Positions 8,901 through 16,262 of a DNA stretch of 64,000 nt are shown here, piece after piece. The notes below the pieces were generated by a model. It was not told the origin of the DNA. It ran no database searches and was given only the letters and a program-made list of their open reading frames with translations. The position numbers and the translations under genes were made by a program. The DNA lies in NCBI RefSeq assembly GCF_007990775.1, contig NZ_BJXB01000008.1:152329-216328 (forward strand), read 5' to 3'. Source of the stretch: Deinococcus cellulosilyticus NBRC 106333 = KACC 11606 (GTDB lineage Bacteria > Deinococcota > Deinococci > Deinococcales > Deinococcaceae). How positions within the stretch are numbered: the stretch's first letter is position 1; each line of letters starts with the position of its first letter.

Positions 8901-9713
8901 GGCACCTACCGTCTGTCCATCCAGAGCAGCTCCTCTGTCAACAGCAGGCTCATCAACGTCAGCTTCAACGGCACCAACTACGACCTGGCTGTGGACGCTG
9001 GACAGACGGTGATTGCAGACTTCCCCAACGTCGGCACCGGAGCCAAGACCATCGTGATCACCGCCAAGTCTGACAGTGTGGTCATCGGCAGCATCTCTGG
9101 AGCCAACCTGACCGGAGGCAACGTCTGCGACACCGACACCACCGCCCCCACCACCCCCACTGGCCTGACCTCCCCCAGCAAGACCAGCAGCAGTGTCAAC
9201 CTCTCCTGGAGTGCTTCCAGTGACAACTGTGGCGTGACCGCCTACGAGGTGTACCAGAACGGCGCACTGAAGACCACCGTGACCGGAACCAGTGCCAGCA
9301 TCACCGGGCTGACCGCCAACACCACTTACGCCTTCAAAGTCCGCGCCAAGGATGCCAAGAACAACCTCTCGGCCTTCACTGCAGACCTGAACGTCACCAC
9401 CAGCACCGGAGCGACCAACGTCCCCGGAGTGGTGAGCACCAACGTGGGAGCCATTCCCAACGGCACCAACAAAACCTTCAGCCTGAACGTGCCCACCACC
9501 AGCAACGTGCGCATCCTGATCACCAGCAACAGCACCTTCAACAGCACCAGCTTCACCGTGAACTTCAACGGCACCACCATCCCCCTCTCTGTGAACGCCG
9601 GACAGACGGTGCCCATCGACTTCGCCGGCGTGGGTGCAGGGGTCAAGACCCTGACCATCACTGCCACTTCTGCGAACGTCTCCATCGGCAAACTCGAAAC
9701 CCAGACCTACTGA
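5925..9713 (+). CDS. GH81 endo-beta-1,3-glucanase lipoprotein with FN3 and binding modules
   Basis: A 1262-residue exported enzyme that should cut beta-1,3-glucan (laminarin, fungal or algal walls). It has a lipoprotein signal with lipobox LVASC (Cys at about 22). The GH81 catalytic domain spans about residues 40-735, with the family motifs NDHHFHWGYF (about 455) and NQESSSEDMN (about 538), the latter holding the catalytic glutamates. Then follow FN3 (about 770-855), FN3 (865-960), a beta-sandwich probably carbohydrate-binding (964-1065), FN3 (1068-1160) and a second copy of the beta-sandwich (1164-1262). The FN3 copies are nearly identical in stretches, so they duplicated recently. GGAGG precedes ATG 5925. 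Regulation is probably by the upstream LacI protein. Confidence 0.93.
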   Translation: MSQKVRSTHALLIGLSLLVASCGNVAPQRNSHTEVTAQDWGTSPPPGSKGGPTNNNGVILSPALTTNGASKGKAPTNEFWSSLIFKRWAGNNYSENMFAHPLSMKAKNSGLEISYPTQLEIVGATGLEKYQYAHIPDFTMGIVGLNAPDAKVDDYGDWTVTSYHSDGTRTLKATFGHGLPFVYATKTGGDAQISFIATPTVWSNQGNVLGVTINGRHYGIFAPTGATWNISGTNVTSNLAGKDYYSIAALPNNSVTTLNDYKTYAYNFVTGSTVTWTYNASTATLTTNFNLTTTAKEGTASGTLQALYRHQWMNSSNVNTSYTYVSPRGEMRVVRGNSFSMNQKFQGVLPYFPDNGSANTLSKTELANYVNQANTSATLNPTGDSYWVGKGLGKLAELVPLAEQVGNTAAQTAFLDAIQRVLQDWLDGQGSNYFYYNPTWGTLIGYPQGYGSEEELNDHHFHWGYFIKAAALLAKYRPSWVNGATPQGKTWGASINDLIMDAANWTTNTSQFPRLRSFDPYAGHSWAAGHSGFAAGNNQESSSEDMNFSSALVQWGAVTGNNAVRDLGIFLYTNETAAIEQYWFNQSGPGTVFPASYNKPAVGMVWGDGGAYSTWFSPEKEMIQGINFLPIQAGSLYLGRNPNYLKTNYDFLGREPNVWKDIFWQVYSMYDAAGAVSKFNAQASTYTPEEGESKAHTYQFIHSLNAMGQVDTSVTANIPTYGVFKKGTTKTYVAYNPGTANVTVNFSDGFNMVVGPKQVLSSRGSNPCGTDTTAPSIPAGLTSPSKTSTSVNLSWSASTDNCGVASYEVYQNNALKTTVTGTTASITGLTANTAYTFKVRAKDNAGNLSAFTSDLSVTTNPPSPCDTDTTAPTTPGALSNPSKTDSSLTISWGASSDTCGVTAYEIYQNGVLKTTVSGTTTSTTITGLSANTSYAFKVRAKDAKNNLSAFNTEVSYTTSPITTPNLPGTVTTNGGAIANGTSKSFPVNVTSSGTYRLSIQSSSSVNSRLINVSFNGTNYDLAVDAGQTVIADFPNVGTGAKTIVITAKSDSVVIGSISGANLTGGNVCDTDTTAPTTPTGLTSPSKTSSSVNLSWSASSDNCGVTAYEVYQNGALKTTVTGTSASITGLTANTTYAFKVRAKDAKNNLSAFTADLNVTTSTGATNVPGVVSTNVGAIPNGTNKTFSLNVPTTSNVRILITSNSTFNSTSFTVNFNGTTIPLSVNAGQTVPIDFAGVGAGVKTLTITATSANVSIGKLETQTY

Positions 9714-9732
9714 GCCCTCTCTCCCCCTGCCC

Positions 9733-9769
9733 ACTCCCCTCCGGCGGCATCTGGAGGGGAGGTTTTTAT
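9733..9769 (+). terminator. Terminator of the GH81 gene
   Basis: A 9-bp stem CTCCCCTCC/GGAGGGGAG (9734-9742 with 9753-9761) followed by GTTTTTATT, 20 bases after the stop. Confidence 0.88.
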
Positions 9770-9770
9770 T

Positions 9771-10005
9771 GCCGAGAGCCGAGGGCCCAGTGCGACCCAG
9801 CCGCCTGGGGAACACGTATTCAGAGTCAAGACAGAGCCGAGAGCCGAGAGCCGAGAGCCGAGAGCAACGTAAATTTTGAAATTGCTGGTGTCAACGACTT
9901 TTTTGGGACAAGCATTGACCTGCTTGTGGTCAAAACCCGAAATCAAGGCATATAACCCTGTTTTGCAAAAGCCAGAGCTGAATGAATTGCCCTCGGCCCT
10001 CGGCC
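9771..10005. repeat. Composite heptamer-bounded element, copy A
   Basis: This 235-bp non-coding element opens with GCCGAGAGCCGAGGG and closes with the inverse CCCTCGGCCCTCGGCC (9990-10005). Inside are CCCAGTGCGACCCAGC, a CACGT, AGTCAAGACAGAGCCGAG and a tandem array of four GCCGAGA heptamers (about 9835-9865). The AACGTAAATT...AATTGCTGG sequence after the array is also present in copy B. It fills the gap between the GH81 terminator and the VWA gene, where I see no gene. Confidence 0.75.
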
Positions 10006-10042
10006 TTTTTAACCCCTACAATAAAAACCAGAGGCTGCCATC

Positions 10043-11368
10043 ATGCTTGACGTCACCCACCAGTTGCACCGGGACCATCTGCTTGCCCACACCGGGCAGC
10101 AGAAGCTTTTTCTGTTGCTGACCCTCAAGCCTGGACCCGAGGCGATTCAGGCGAGGCCCCCTCTTGCTGTGGCTTTTGTGGTGGACACTTCGGGGAGCAT
10201 GCGGGAAAACGTCACGGCCTCTGGCAAGGGACGCAACAAGATGGATCTGGTGATTGAGTCCCTCAGAGGCATCCTGATGTCAGGAATGCTGGGGGCACAG
10301 GACCGGGTTTCCCTGGTGCAGTTTGATGACCGGGCTTCGGTGGTCCTTCCGATGACCAGCAGTGCGCAACGGGCCAGATTGATGGCTGGCATTGAGCGCC
10401 TCGACTGGCACACGGGGGGCACCCACATGGGTGCAGGCATGGGCCTTGCCCGTGAAGCGCTGGAGGGGCAAGAGGGCAGTGTGCGGATGGTGCTCCTGAC
10501 CGATGGGCAGACTTCGGATGAAGCCCTGGTGCGCAGTGAAACCCAGAAATTTGCCGCAAAGCAGATTCCGGTGACCACTGTGGGTGTGGGGGATGAGGTC
10601 AACACGGATCTCCTGATGTTGATGACGGACCAGACGCAGGGAAAGCCCATTGATGTGGTCCCGGACACCCACAATCCGCAGCCTCCTGCGGTGAGAGCAA
10701 GTGATTTGCCCGCCGTGCTGCTGGGAGACCTGAGGCAGAGCCTCAGTGAGGTGGTGACCCGGGTGAGCCTCAGCGTGAAGACCGTGAAGGATGTGGTGCT
10801 GGAGCGGGTCACGCGCGTGCACCCCACCCAGACGGAAGTGGACATCAAGCAGCAACCGATGTCCCTGGGCAATCTGGCAGGACAGGCAGGAGCCACCTTC
10901 ATTCTGGAATTCACACTGCCTGTGCGGCCTCCTGCCCGAATCCGGTTGGCGCAACTGGGGATCACGTTTCAGGTTCCCGGGGCGCAATTCACTGGAGAAC
11001 TTCCGCCCATTGATGTGGTTGCCGAATTCACCCAGAACGAGGAGGTTGCTGGACGCCTGAAACCGGAGGTCATGCGCTTCGTGCAGCAGCGCAACATCGA
11101 GGGGATGCTGTCGCAGGCCATCCAGGAGGCCCAGAAGAATCCCCAGCAGGCCCAGAAGACCCTGCAGATGGCCCGGGAGGTCACCGAGCGTCTGGGGAGC
11201 CGCACCATGACCCAGGCCCTGGACCGTGCCCTGCAGGAAATCGGGCAGAGCAAAACCCTCAGTGCTGGAACCGCCAAGACCTTGAGGATCGGCTCCAAGA
11301 CCCAGACCGTGAAAACTGCGGATGTGCCTCTGACCGATGAGGAGATCCGCCGCATCAGTGGAACATGA
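10043..11368 (+). CDS. VWA-domain protein
   Basis: A 441-residue cytoplasmic protein with a von Willebrand A domain in about residues 40-230. The MIDAS motif DTSGSM is at about 49-54, GTHMGAGM supplies the conserved Thr, and LTDGQTSDEA the conserved Asp, so it should bind a metal and a partner protein. The C-terminal third (from about 330) is Gln-rich and helical (QAIQEAQKNPQQAQKTLQMA). No signal peptide is seen. It is followed 40 bases later by a membrane FHA protein, suggesting a two-gene unit. No MoxR ATPase is adjacent. The process it serves is unknown. The start has a weak AGAGG site. Confidence 0.9.
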   Translation: MLDVTHQLHRDHLLAHTGQQKLFLLLTLKPGPEAIQARPPLAVAFVVDTSGSMRENVTASGKGRNKMDLVIESLRGILMSGMLGAQDRVSLVQFDDRASVVLPMTSSAQRARLMAGIERLDWHTGGTHMGAGMGLAREALEGQEGSVRMVLLTDGQTSDEALVRSETQKFAAKQIPVTTVGVGDEVNTDLLMLMTDQTQGKPIDVVPDTHNPQPPAVRASDLPAVLLGDLRQSLSEVVTRVSLSVKTVKDVVLERVTRVHPTQTEVDIKQQPMSLGNLAGQAGATFILEFTLPVRPPARIRLAQLGITFQVPGAQFTGELPPIDVVAEFTQNEEVAGRLKPEVMRFVQQRNIEGMLSQAIQEAQKNPQQAQKTLQMAREVTERLGSRTMTQALDRALQEIGQSKTLSAGTAKTLRIGSKTQTVKTADVPLTDEEIRRISGT

Positions 11369-11408
11369 CGCCCAGAAACCCCGTAATGGAGAGCATGGAG
11401 ATGGACCT

Positions 11409-12590
11409 GTGAACAAATTGCCTGTCTGGTTGCCTGCCACCCTTGCTGGGGCAGTGGGAGGTTTTCTGGGATTCCTGCTGGCCGAGTCCACGGTGGTCCA
11501 CTGGGGGGATGGTGGCCGTGGCTTTGAACTGGTGTTGAGCACCGCTGCCCTGACCGGGGTGCTCTCTGTGCCTCTTGCTGCGGCTCTGGTGGTCGCTGAA
11601 AACCTGCTGGGTCTGCGTGGGAAGTGGAACCGCGATCTGACCCGCATCCTGATTCCAGCACTCTTTGTGGGCGCGGTTGCTGGAGGAATGGCGCAAGTGT
11701 TTTATGCCTGGATGCTGCAAGGGCAATCCGAGACCAACAGCCTGATCCGGGCGGTTGCCTGGACACTGCTGGGGACAGGGATCGGCCTGCTGCTGGGCTT
11801 CAACGAGCGTTCCCTGAAGAAAGCCCTGAGGGGCATGCTGGGTGGAGCCATTGGTGGTTTTATCGGCGGGCTGCTCTTCAACAGTTTTCTCCTGATCTCT
11901 CTGGGGGAGGGAGACACTGGAACGGTCTCCCGGGGAGTGGGTTTCACCGTGCTGGGTGCTGCCATTGGGCTCATGTTGCAGGTCACCCAGGATCTGCTGA
12001 AAAGTGCCTGGTTGCTGGGCACCACCACCGGGCCTTATGAGGGCAAGCAGTACATCCTGACCAAAAACCAGGTGACGGTGGGCCGTTCGGACGCCAATGA
12101 TGTGTCCCTGTACCACGACAAAACCGTGCCTCTGCAAGTCGGAAGCCTGAAACGGGAAGGGGGACTCTGGTTCTGGGAGGGAGACCCCATCCTCATCAAT
12201 GGGCAGCCCTCTGGCAAAAAAGCCCTGACTTCTGGAGACCGCCTGCGTTTTGGGCAGAATGATTTTGTGTTTCAGGAGAAAGGGGCCCGCGCGAAGTCCG
12301 ATGAACTTGAAGAAAAATACCTGCTGCACAGCAACGATCAGGCCTATTCCCTGCCCTCCTCTTTCAGCTCGGTGATCCTGGGGAGGCAAGGGGATGTGAA
12401 GCTGAACGAACAGGGCGTGCAGGACAGGCATGCCGAGTTGCAGGTGAAAAATGGGCAGCTTTACCTGCTGGCTTACGGTCCAGTGACCCTCAATGACCAG
12501 ACCGTCCTGAAAGGCTCTTCAGAGGCCATCAAGGCAGGAGACATCATCCGACTGGGTCAGGTGGAACTCGCTGTGTTGAAAGAACGCTGA
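11409..12590 (+). CDS. Membrane protein with C-terminal FHA domain(s)
   Basis: A protein of about 393 residues. The N-terminal half holds about six hydrophobic Gly-rich helices (LAGAVGGFLGFLLAE, LIPALFVGAVAGGMAQ, GGAIGGFIGGLL). From about residue 205 it turns soluble with the FHA signature KNQVTVGRSDANDVSL, and a second FHA-like segment appears near the end (SVILGRQGDVKLNEQGVQDRHAELQ). FHA domains bind phosphothreonine peptides, so it probably docks a Ser/Thr kinase signal at the membrane. GTG 11409 is preferred because GGAG (11397-11400) lies 8 bases upstream; an ATG at 11337 would overlap the VWA gene by 32 bases. It probably works with the VWA protein just before it. Confidence 0.87.
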   Translation: MNKLPVWLPATLAGAVGGFLGFLLAESTVVHWGDGGRGFELVLSTAALTGVLSVPLAAALVVAENLLGLRGKWNRDLTRILIPALFVGAVAGGMAQVFYAWMLQGQSETNSLIRAVAWTLLGTGIGLLLGFNERSLKKALRGMLGGAIGGFIGGLLFNSFLLISLGEGDTGTVSRGVGFTVLGAAIGLMLQVTQDLLKSAWLLGTTTGPYEGKQYILTKNQVTVGRSDANDVSLYHDKTVPLQVGSLKREGGLWFWEGDPILINGQPSGKKALTSGDRLRFGQNDFVFQEKGARAKSDELEEKYLLHSNDQAYSLPSSFSSVILGRQGDVKLNEQGVQDRHAELQVKNGQLYLLAYGPVTLNDQTVLKGSSEAIKAGDIIRLGQVELAVLKER

Positions 12591-12717
12591 ACTCGGTCTT
12601 TATATTTATGCATTTATTACAGGGAAGTTACACCCAGGAGGTACCTTTCAAGTAACGATTAGATTTCTCCACAATTTGCCCTGGACATTGGGCAGTACTT
12701 TACATCACAGTGACTGC

Positions 12718-13911
12718 ATGAAAGACCAGACCCTCCTTTGTCACCCCACAGGACACAAAGCCACAGCAAGATCTTTCATTCTCCTGAGAAAATTTTCAAT
12801 GCTCGGCATGATGCTGGGCCTGTCCGCACTGGCCCAGTCCCTCACACCCATCAAAATTGCCATTGTGGGCAACCATCAGAACAACCCCATCCACAACCAG
12901 GTCCGTCTGGGGGCTTTGATTGCTCTGGACGAGTACAAAGAAAAATTCAAGAAAGAACACAAAGTGGACCTGCAGGGCCTGACCCTGCAGGATGAAAACA
13001 ACCAGCGCAAACTGGAAACGGCCCTGAATGACTCCTCCATCCTGGGGGCCATCCTCAATGTGGACAGCCAGCTTCTGGAAAAAGTTGCTCCCAACCTTGC
13101 CCGGGACAGCCTCACCCTCATGACGGTCACAGGCACAGAGGACACCCTCACCGAACAGAAATGGCCCAACATCAACCGCATCATTGCCAGAGATGAACTG
13201 CAGAGCGATGTGGTGGCCCGTTTTGCTGTGAACACCTTCTCCCCAAAGCGGGCCATGATCATCAACGACAAATCCCGCAAAGGCGAGGCCTACGCCGAAG
13301 AACTGAAAGCAGCCCTGGAAGCCTCAAACGTGCGGGTCGTGGCTTATGAGGGCCTGCCCGACAACCGGGGGGTAAACAGCGTGGCCCTCAAAGCGAATTT
13401 CTATCAGCCAGACGTGATCTTCTACAGTGGCGACCCTGAAATTGCCGGTGAGCTCCTGCGCACCCTGAAATCCCAGAAGATCGACGTTCCTTTCATCGGC
13501 AATGACACTCTGGACAGCCCCATCTTCACTGAAACGGCAAAAAGTGATGCAGTTGGGGCCTATTTTGCCTCCATCGCTGGAACCCCGGACAGCTTCAACA
13601 ATGCCTACGCCTTCAACAAAGCCTACAAAGAGGCTTATGGAAAAACTGCGACTGGCTGGGCCATTTACGGGTACGACACCACCAAAGTCCTTCTGGCAGG
13701 CATCGAAAAAGCCCTGAACACCAGCAAGAAAGTCCCCACCCGCGCCCAGGTGATGCAGGCCGTGCGAAACGGCACCTTCAGTGACCTGATCACCGGAACC
13801 CTCAAATTCACCCCCAGAGGAGACCGGGCCAGCACCACCCTTTTCATCATGCGGATTGGCAATGACCTGAACGCCTCGGTGATTCGCAAGGCTGGAGGGA
13901 GTCAGAAGTAG
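12718..13911 (+). CDS. Orphan ABC substrate-binding protein, branched-chain amino acid type
   Basis: A secreted type I periplasmic-binding protein (about 397 residues) of the Leu/Ile/Val-binding family. ATG 12718 gives a basic n-region followed by a hydrophobic signal FSMLGMMLGLSALAQS. The mature part begins LTPIKIAIVGNHQ. Family features include YQPDVIFYSGDPEIAGELL and ATGWAIYGYDTTKVL. It is clearly paralogous to the protein at 53841-55025 (both end GDR..TTLFIM..G..L...IRK.G). No permease or ATPase genes are adjacent, so the transporter partner lies elsewhere or it is a sensor. The ligand is unknown. An alternative start is TTG 12676. Confidence 0.88.
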   Translation: MKDQTLLCHPTGHKATARSFILLRKFSMLGMMLGLSALAQSLTPIKIAIVGNHQNNPIHNQVRLGALIALDEYKEKFKKEHKVDLQGLTLQDENNQRKLETALNDSSILGAILNVDSQLLEKVAPNLARDSLTLMTVTGTEDTLTEQKWPNINRIIARDELQSDVVARFAVNTFSPKRAMIINDKSRKGEAYAEELKAALEASNVRVVAYEGLPDNRGVNSVALKANFYQPDVIFYSGDPEIAGELLRTLKSQKIDVPFIGNDTLDSPIFTETAKSDAVGAYFASIAGTPDSFNNAYAFNKAYKEAYGKTATGWAIYGYDTTKVLLAGIEKALNTSKKVPTRAQVMQAVRNGTFSDLITGTLKFTPRGDRASTTLFIMRIGNDLNASVIRKAGGSQK

Positions 13912-13946
13912 GATTGATCCAACGTGAAACAGGGGCTTGGCTTTGC

Positions 13947-13975
13947 CGAGGGCCGAGAGCCCAGGGCTGAGGGCA
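13947..13975. repeat. Short heptamer array
   Basis: GCCGAGGGCCGAGAGCCCAGG followed by GCTGAGGGC: a few degenerate 7-bp units of the GCCGAGA family between the binding-protein gene and the ppaC terminator. Confidence 0.5.
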
Positions 13976-13977
13976 AA

Positions 13978-14009
13978 AAGAAAAAAGCCCCTCCTGGAAT
14001 CAGGAGGGG
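13978..14009 (-). terminator. Terminator of ppaC
   Basis: On the minus strand, stem CCCCTCCTG/CAGGAGGGG (13988-13996 with 14001-14009) then CTTTTTTC. It lies 17 bases after the ppaC stop. Confidence 0.88.
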
Positions 14010-14026
14010 ACATCAGATCAGCACAT

Positions 14027-14953
14027 TCAGCCAAAATATTTTTCAAAGGCAGGCACAATCTGCTTCTTGCGGGAAATGCGGTTCCCGAGGTCGGCAACAT
14101 TGTCCTGGGTGTCTGCACCGAAAACGCCCTTGATCACTTCTGCGTGGGCATCATCAAGCACAAAGGTCTGGTTGGTTTCTTCGAGGATGTCCACCACAGA
14201 GAAGAACACGCCTTCGAGGTTTTTGGCCGCTTTTTCCTGCTTCATGGCTTCCAGGATTTCCGCTTTGCGGCCCAGAGCGTAACCAGGGTTGGTGGTTTCC
14301 ATCACACCCAGACCGTACTGCTTGCCACCGAAGGGGAACACCTTGTAATCCAGCTTGAGGAGTTTGTCGGCAGGGGTGTCACCGAGGTCACTCTTGGCAG
14401 CGAACATCTCCAGGGCATAAGCCTTGATGTCAGTCACGCCAGCAATCTGGGCCAGGTACACGCCCATCTCGCGGTCGGTGTCGGTGGTGGTGGGGCTTCT
14501 GAAGTGCAGGGTGTCACTCAGGATGGCAGAGAGCATGAGTCTGGCTTCCCAGCCTTCGATGGGCAGGTTGTGCTCGCGGTACAGTTTGCCCAGGATGGTT
14601 CCGGTGCAGCCCACAGGCTCGAAACGCAGGTACAGGGGGTCTTTGGAGCTCAGGTCGCCCAGTTTGTGGTGGTCCACCACACGGGTGACTTTCAGGCCGG
14701 ACAGACCACTGATGCTCTGGCCAGACTCGTTGTGGTCCACCAGGGCCACTTCGGTGCCCTCGGGGAGAGCTTCGAGAAGGTCAGGAACCTCGACGCCAGC
14801 GGTTTTCAGCACAAAGCTGGTTTCGTTGTTGAGGTCGCCCAGACGGTAGGCTTTTGCAGTCACGCCCAGACGGGAAAGCAGGCTTGCGTACACAATGGCA
14901 GAGGTGATGGCATCGGTGTCAGGATTGGTGTGTCCAAAAACAGGCAGTGTCAT
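14027..14953 (-). CDS. ppaC: Manganese-dependent inorganic pyrophosphatase (family II)
   Basis: A DHH-family enzyme of 308 residues that hydrolyses pyrophosphate to phosphate with Mn2+ and so drives biosynthesis forward. Active-site motifs are FGHTNPDTDAITSA near residue 6 (His and Asp ligands), VALVDHNE at about 70-77 and VVDHHKLGDL at about 95, plus the C-terminal SRKKQIVPAFEKYF expected in PPases. ATG 14953 gives the usual length; an upstream start at 15037 would add 28 unrelated residues. TATACT lies 9 bases before this ATG, so the 5' leader is very short. Confidence 0.95.
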   Translation of the reverse strand: MTLPVFGHTNPDTDAITSAIVYASLLSRLGVTAKAYRLGDLNNETSFVLKTAGVEVPDLLEALPEGTEVALVDHNESGQSISGLSGLKVTRVVDHHKLGDLSSKDPLYLRFEPVGCTGTILGKLYREHNLPIEGWEARLMLSAILSDTLHFRSPTTTDTDREMGVYLAQIAGVTDIKAYALEMFAAKSDLGDTPADKLLKLDYKVFPFGGKQYGLGVMETTNPGYALGRKAEILEAMKQEKAAKNLEGVFFSVVDILEETNQTFVLDDAHAEVIKGVFGADTQDNVADLGNRISRKKQIVPAFEKYFG

Positions 14954-15035
14954 AGCGTTCTCAGTATAAATCCACTTTGAGAGCCGCACCGTTCTTGAAC
15001 CAAACAAGTGACAACTTAGGTCAATTTCAGGGAAC

Positions 15036-15066
15036 ACAAAAAACCGGACCTGTGGTGGGGTCCGGT
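15036..15066 (-). terminator. Putative terminator on the minus strand
   Basis: Stem ACCGGACC/GGTCCGGT (15043-15050 with 15059-15066), with an A run at 15038-15043 that reads as T on the minus strand. It is about 125 bases past the stop of the small membrane protein gene. Confidence 0.7.
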
Positions 15067-15190
15067 GGCTCGAATCACGTTTCTGTCTGAAGAATGAAAG
15101 AGAAAAAAATGGTTCAGAAATTCAGGATGAGTGATCAGAAATTGAGTGTTTCAGTGTGGGTGTTTAAGAGTGTGCAAGGTCTGTTACGGA

Positions 15191-15430
15191 TTAAGGGCGA
15201 CGGTTGGTGGTCGTGGTGGTGGTGCTTTCCACACCATCGTTCATCTGCATTTCGCCAGGAGAGGGATCACGGCGGCGGGTGGAACCCACAGCGGAGATCA
15301 CAGCAATACCGGCGAGCACAATCACACCGATCCAGATCCACTGCTGGGCAACTCCAAGACTGTCGGCTGCCCAGGCCAGACCGGCAATCACGATGGCAAA
15401 ACCAATGATGTAAATCGCGAACGAAGACAT
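15191..15430 (-). CDS. Small membrane protein (79 aa)
   Basis: Two transmembrane helices (FAIYIIGFAIVIAGLAWAADSL and IWIGVIVLAGIAVISAVG) are followed by a short cytoplasmic basic and Thr-rich tail (STRRRDPSP...TTTTTTNRRP). The sharp AAAGGAGGA a few bases before ATG 15430 fixes the start; the longer frame to 15454 is unlikely. I do not recognise the family. It stands alone on the minus strand, with a likely terminator at 15036-15066. Function unknown. Confidence 0.8.
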   Translation of the reverse strand: MSSFAIYIIGFAIVIAGLAWAADSLGVAQQWIWIGVIVLAGIAVISAVGSTRRRDPSPGEMQMNDGVESTTTTTTNRRP

Positions 15431-15675
15431 AAATCCTCCTTTGGCTGCTTTCACAGCGAGCCTGCTTCTTTGCTGACTTCATCATGCCGCGCCACGGCGT
15501 TTCAGCCATGAGAGGGACACCGCGAAAATTTCACAGTGTTTTGAAGATCCCTTTCTCTCCCCTTTATTTTGAGAGAAGACCTGCAATTGATCGGCAGAAA
15601 ATCTCACAAATGAAAGGGTTGATAAAGGTCCCAGAAGGGTCCAAAGACCGCATCACCTGACACAAACCCCTGATC

Positions 15676-16176
15676 TCAAACTGTTTGCAAGCGAGGTTGT
15701 GGTCCCACACCCCTGGACAGGAAAAGCTCAGTCCACAACAGAAGCAATCCCACAACATGGGCATAAAAACCTGCTCCATACATCAGCAGAGGTCCATGGG
15801 GAGGCTGCAGACTGACCATCGAACTCTGGGCCACCACCTGTGACTGAAAAGTCTGCATGCTCTGATATGCCCACATCCCGTTGAGGAGCACCCAGAGACC
15901 AGTGAGGGCCAGCAACAGCCAGACCAGGGGATGTCTCCGTTTGCCAGGTTTCAAACCAGCAGGTAAGGCACAGGCCAGGAAAACCCAGGCAAACATGGGA
16001 TTCATCAGAGACATCTGGGAGTGCAATACGGCCTGCTCAACCCCTGGAAAAGCGGTCAGAAGGCTCTGGTGCTGCCCTGCTGACAACCCTGTCCATCCCA
16101 CAGGACTGAGGGACACATAAGGCAAAAACACTCCAGCAATCAAAAGGGCATACGCGGGGTAAATCAGGCGTTTCAT
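15676..16176 (-). CDS. Uncharacterised membrane protein (166 aa)
   Basis: About four hydrophobic helices: YPAYALLIAGVFLPYVSL at the start, MNPMFAWVFLACALPAGL, PLVWLLLALTGLWVLLNGMW and MYGAGFYAHVVGLLLLWTEL. It begins MKRLI and may have an uncleaved signal anchor. I do not recognise the family. It lies downstream of rimO on the same strand, but rimO's terminator at 16217-16247 probably separates them. Function unknown. Confidence 0.75.
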   Translation of the reverse strand: MKRLIYPAYALLIAGVFLPYVSLSPVGWTGLSAGQHQSLLTAFPGVEQAVLHSQMSLMNPMFAWVFLACALPAGLKPGKRRHPLVWLLLALTGLWVLLNGMWAYQSMQTFQSQVVAQSSMVSLQPPHGPLLMYGAGFYAHVVGLLLLWTELFLSRGVGPQPRLQTV

Positions 16177-16216
16177 GGTTTCAGGTACGAGGGGGAAAAG
16201 GGGAAAGATCCCCCAG

Positions 16217-16247
16217 ACAAAAACAGGAGCACCTCTCAGTGCCCCTG
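16217..16247 (-). terminator. Terminator of rimO
   Basis: On the minus strand CAGGGGCAC/GTGCTCCTG (16239-16247 with 16224-16232) followed by TTTTTGT, 16 bases after the rimO stop. Confidence 0.82.
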
Positions 16248-16262
16248 CCAGAATTTCAAATT

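Noticed and set aside
6867..9815. A long minus-strand open frame (982 codons) over the GH81 gene
   Set aside because: It is the mirror of a GC-rich, strongly biased gene; composition is Gly/Val/His-rich without domains, while the plus-strand frame has clear GH81 and FN3 motifs.
9835..9865. Tandem heptamers as a CRISPR array
   Set aside because: Units are 7 bp and directly adjacent, with no spacers and no cas genes nearby.
12606..12622. TTATGCATTTATTACAG as another RDRM
   Set aside because: The left arm matches but the right arm TACAG does not fit CATAA, and no promoter is centred on it.
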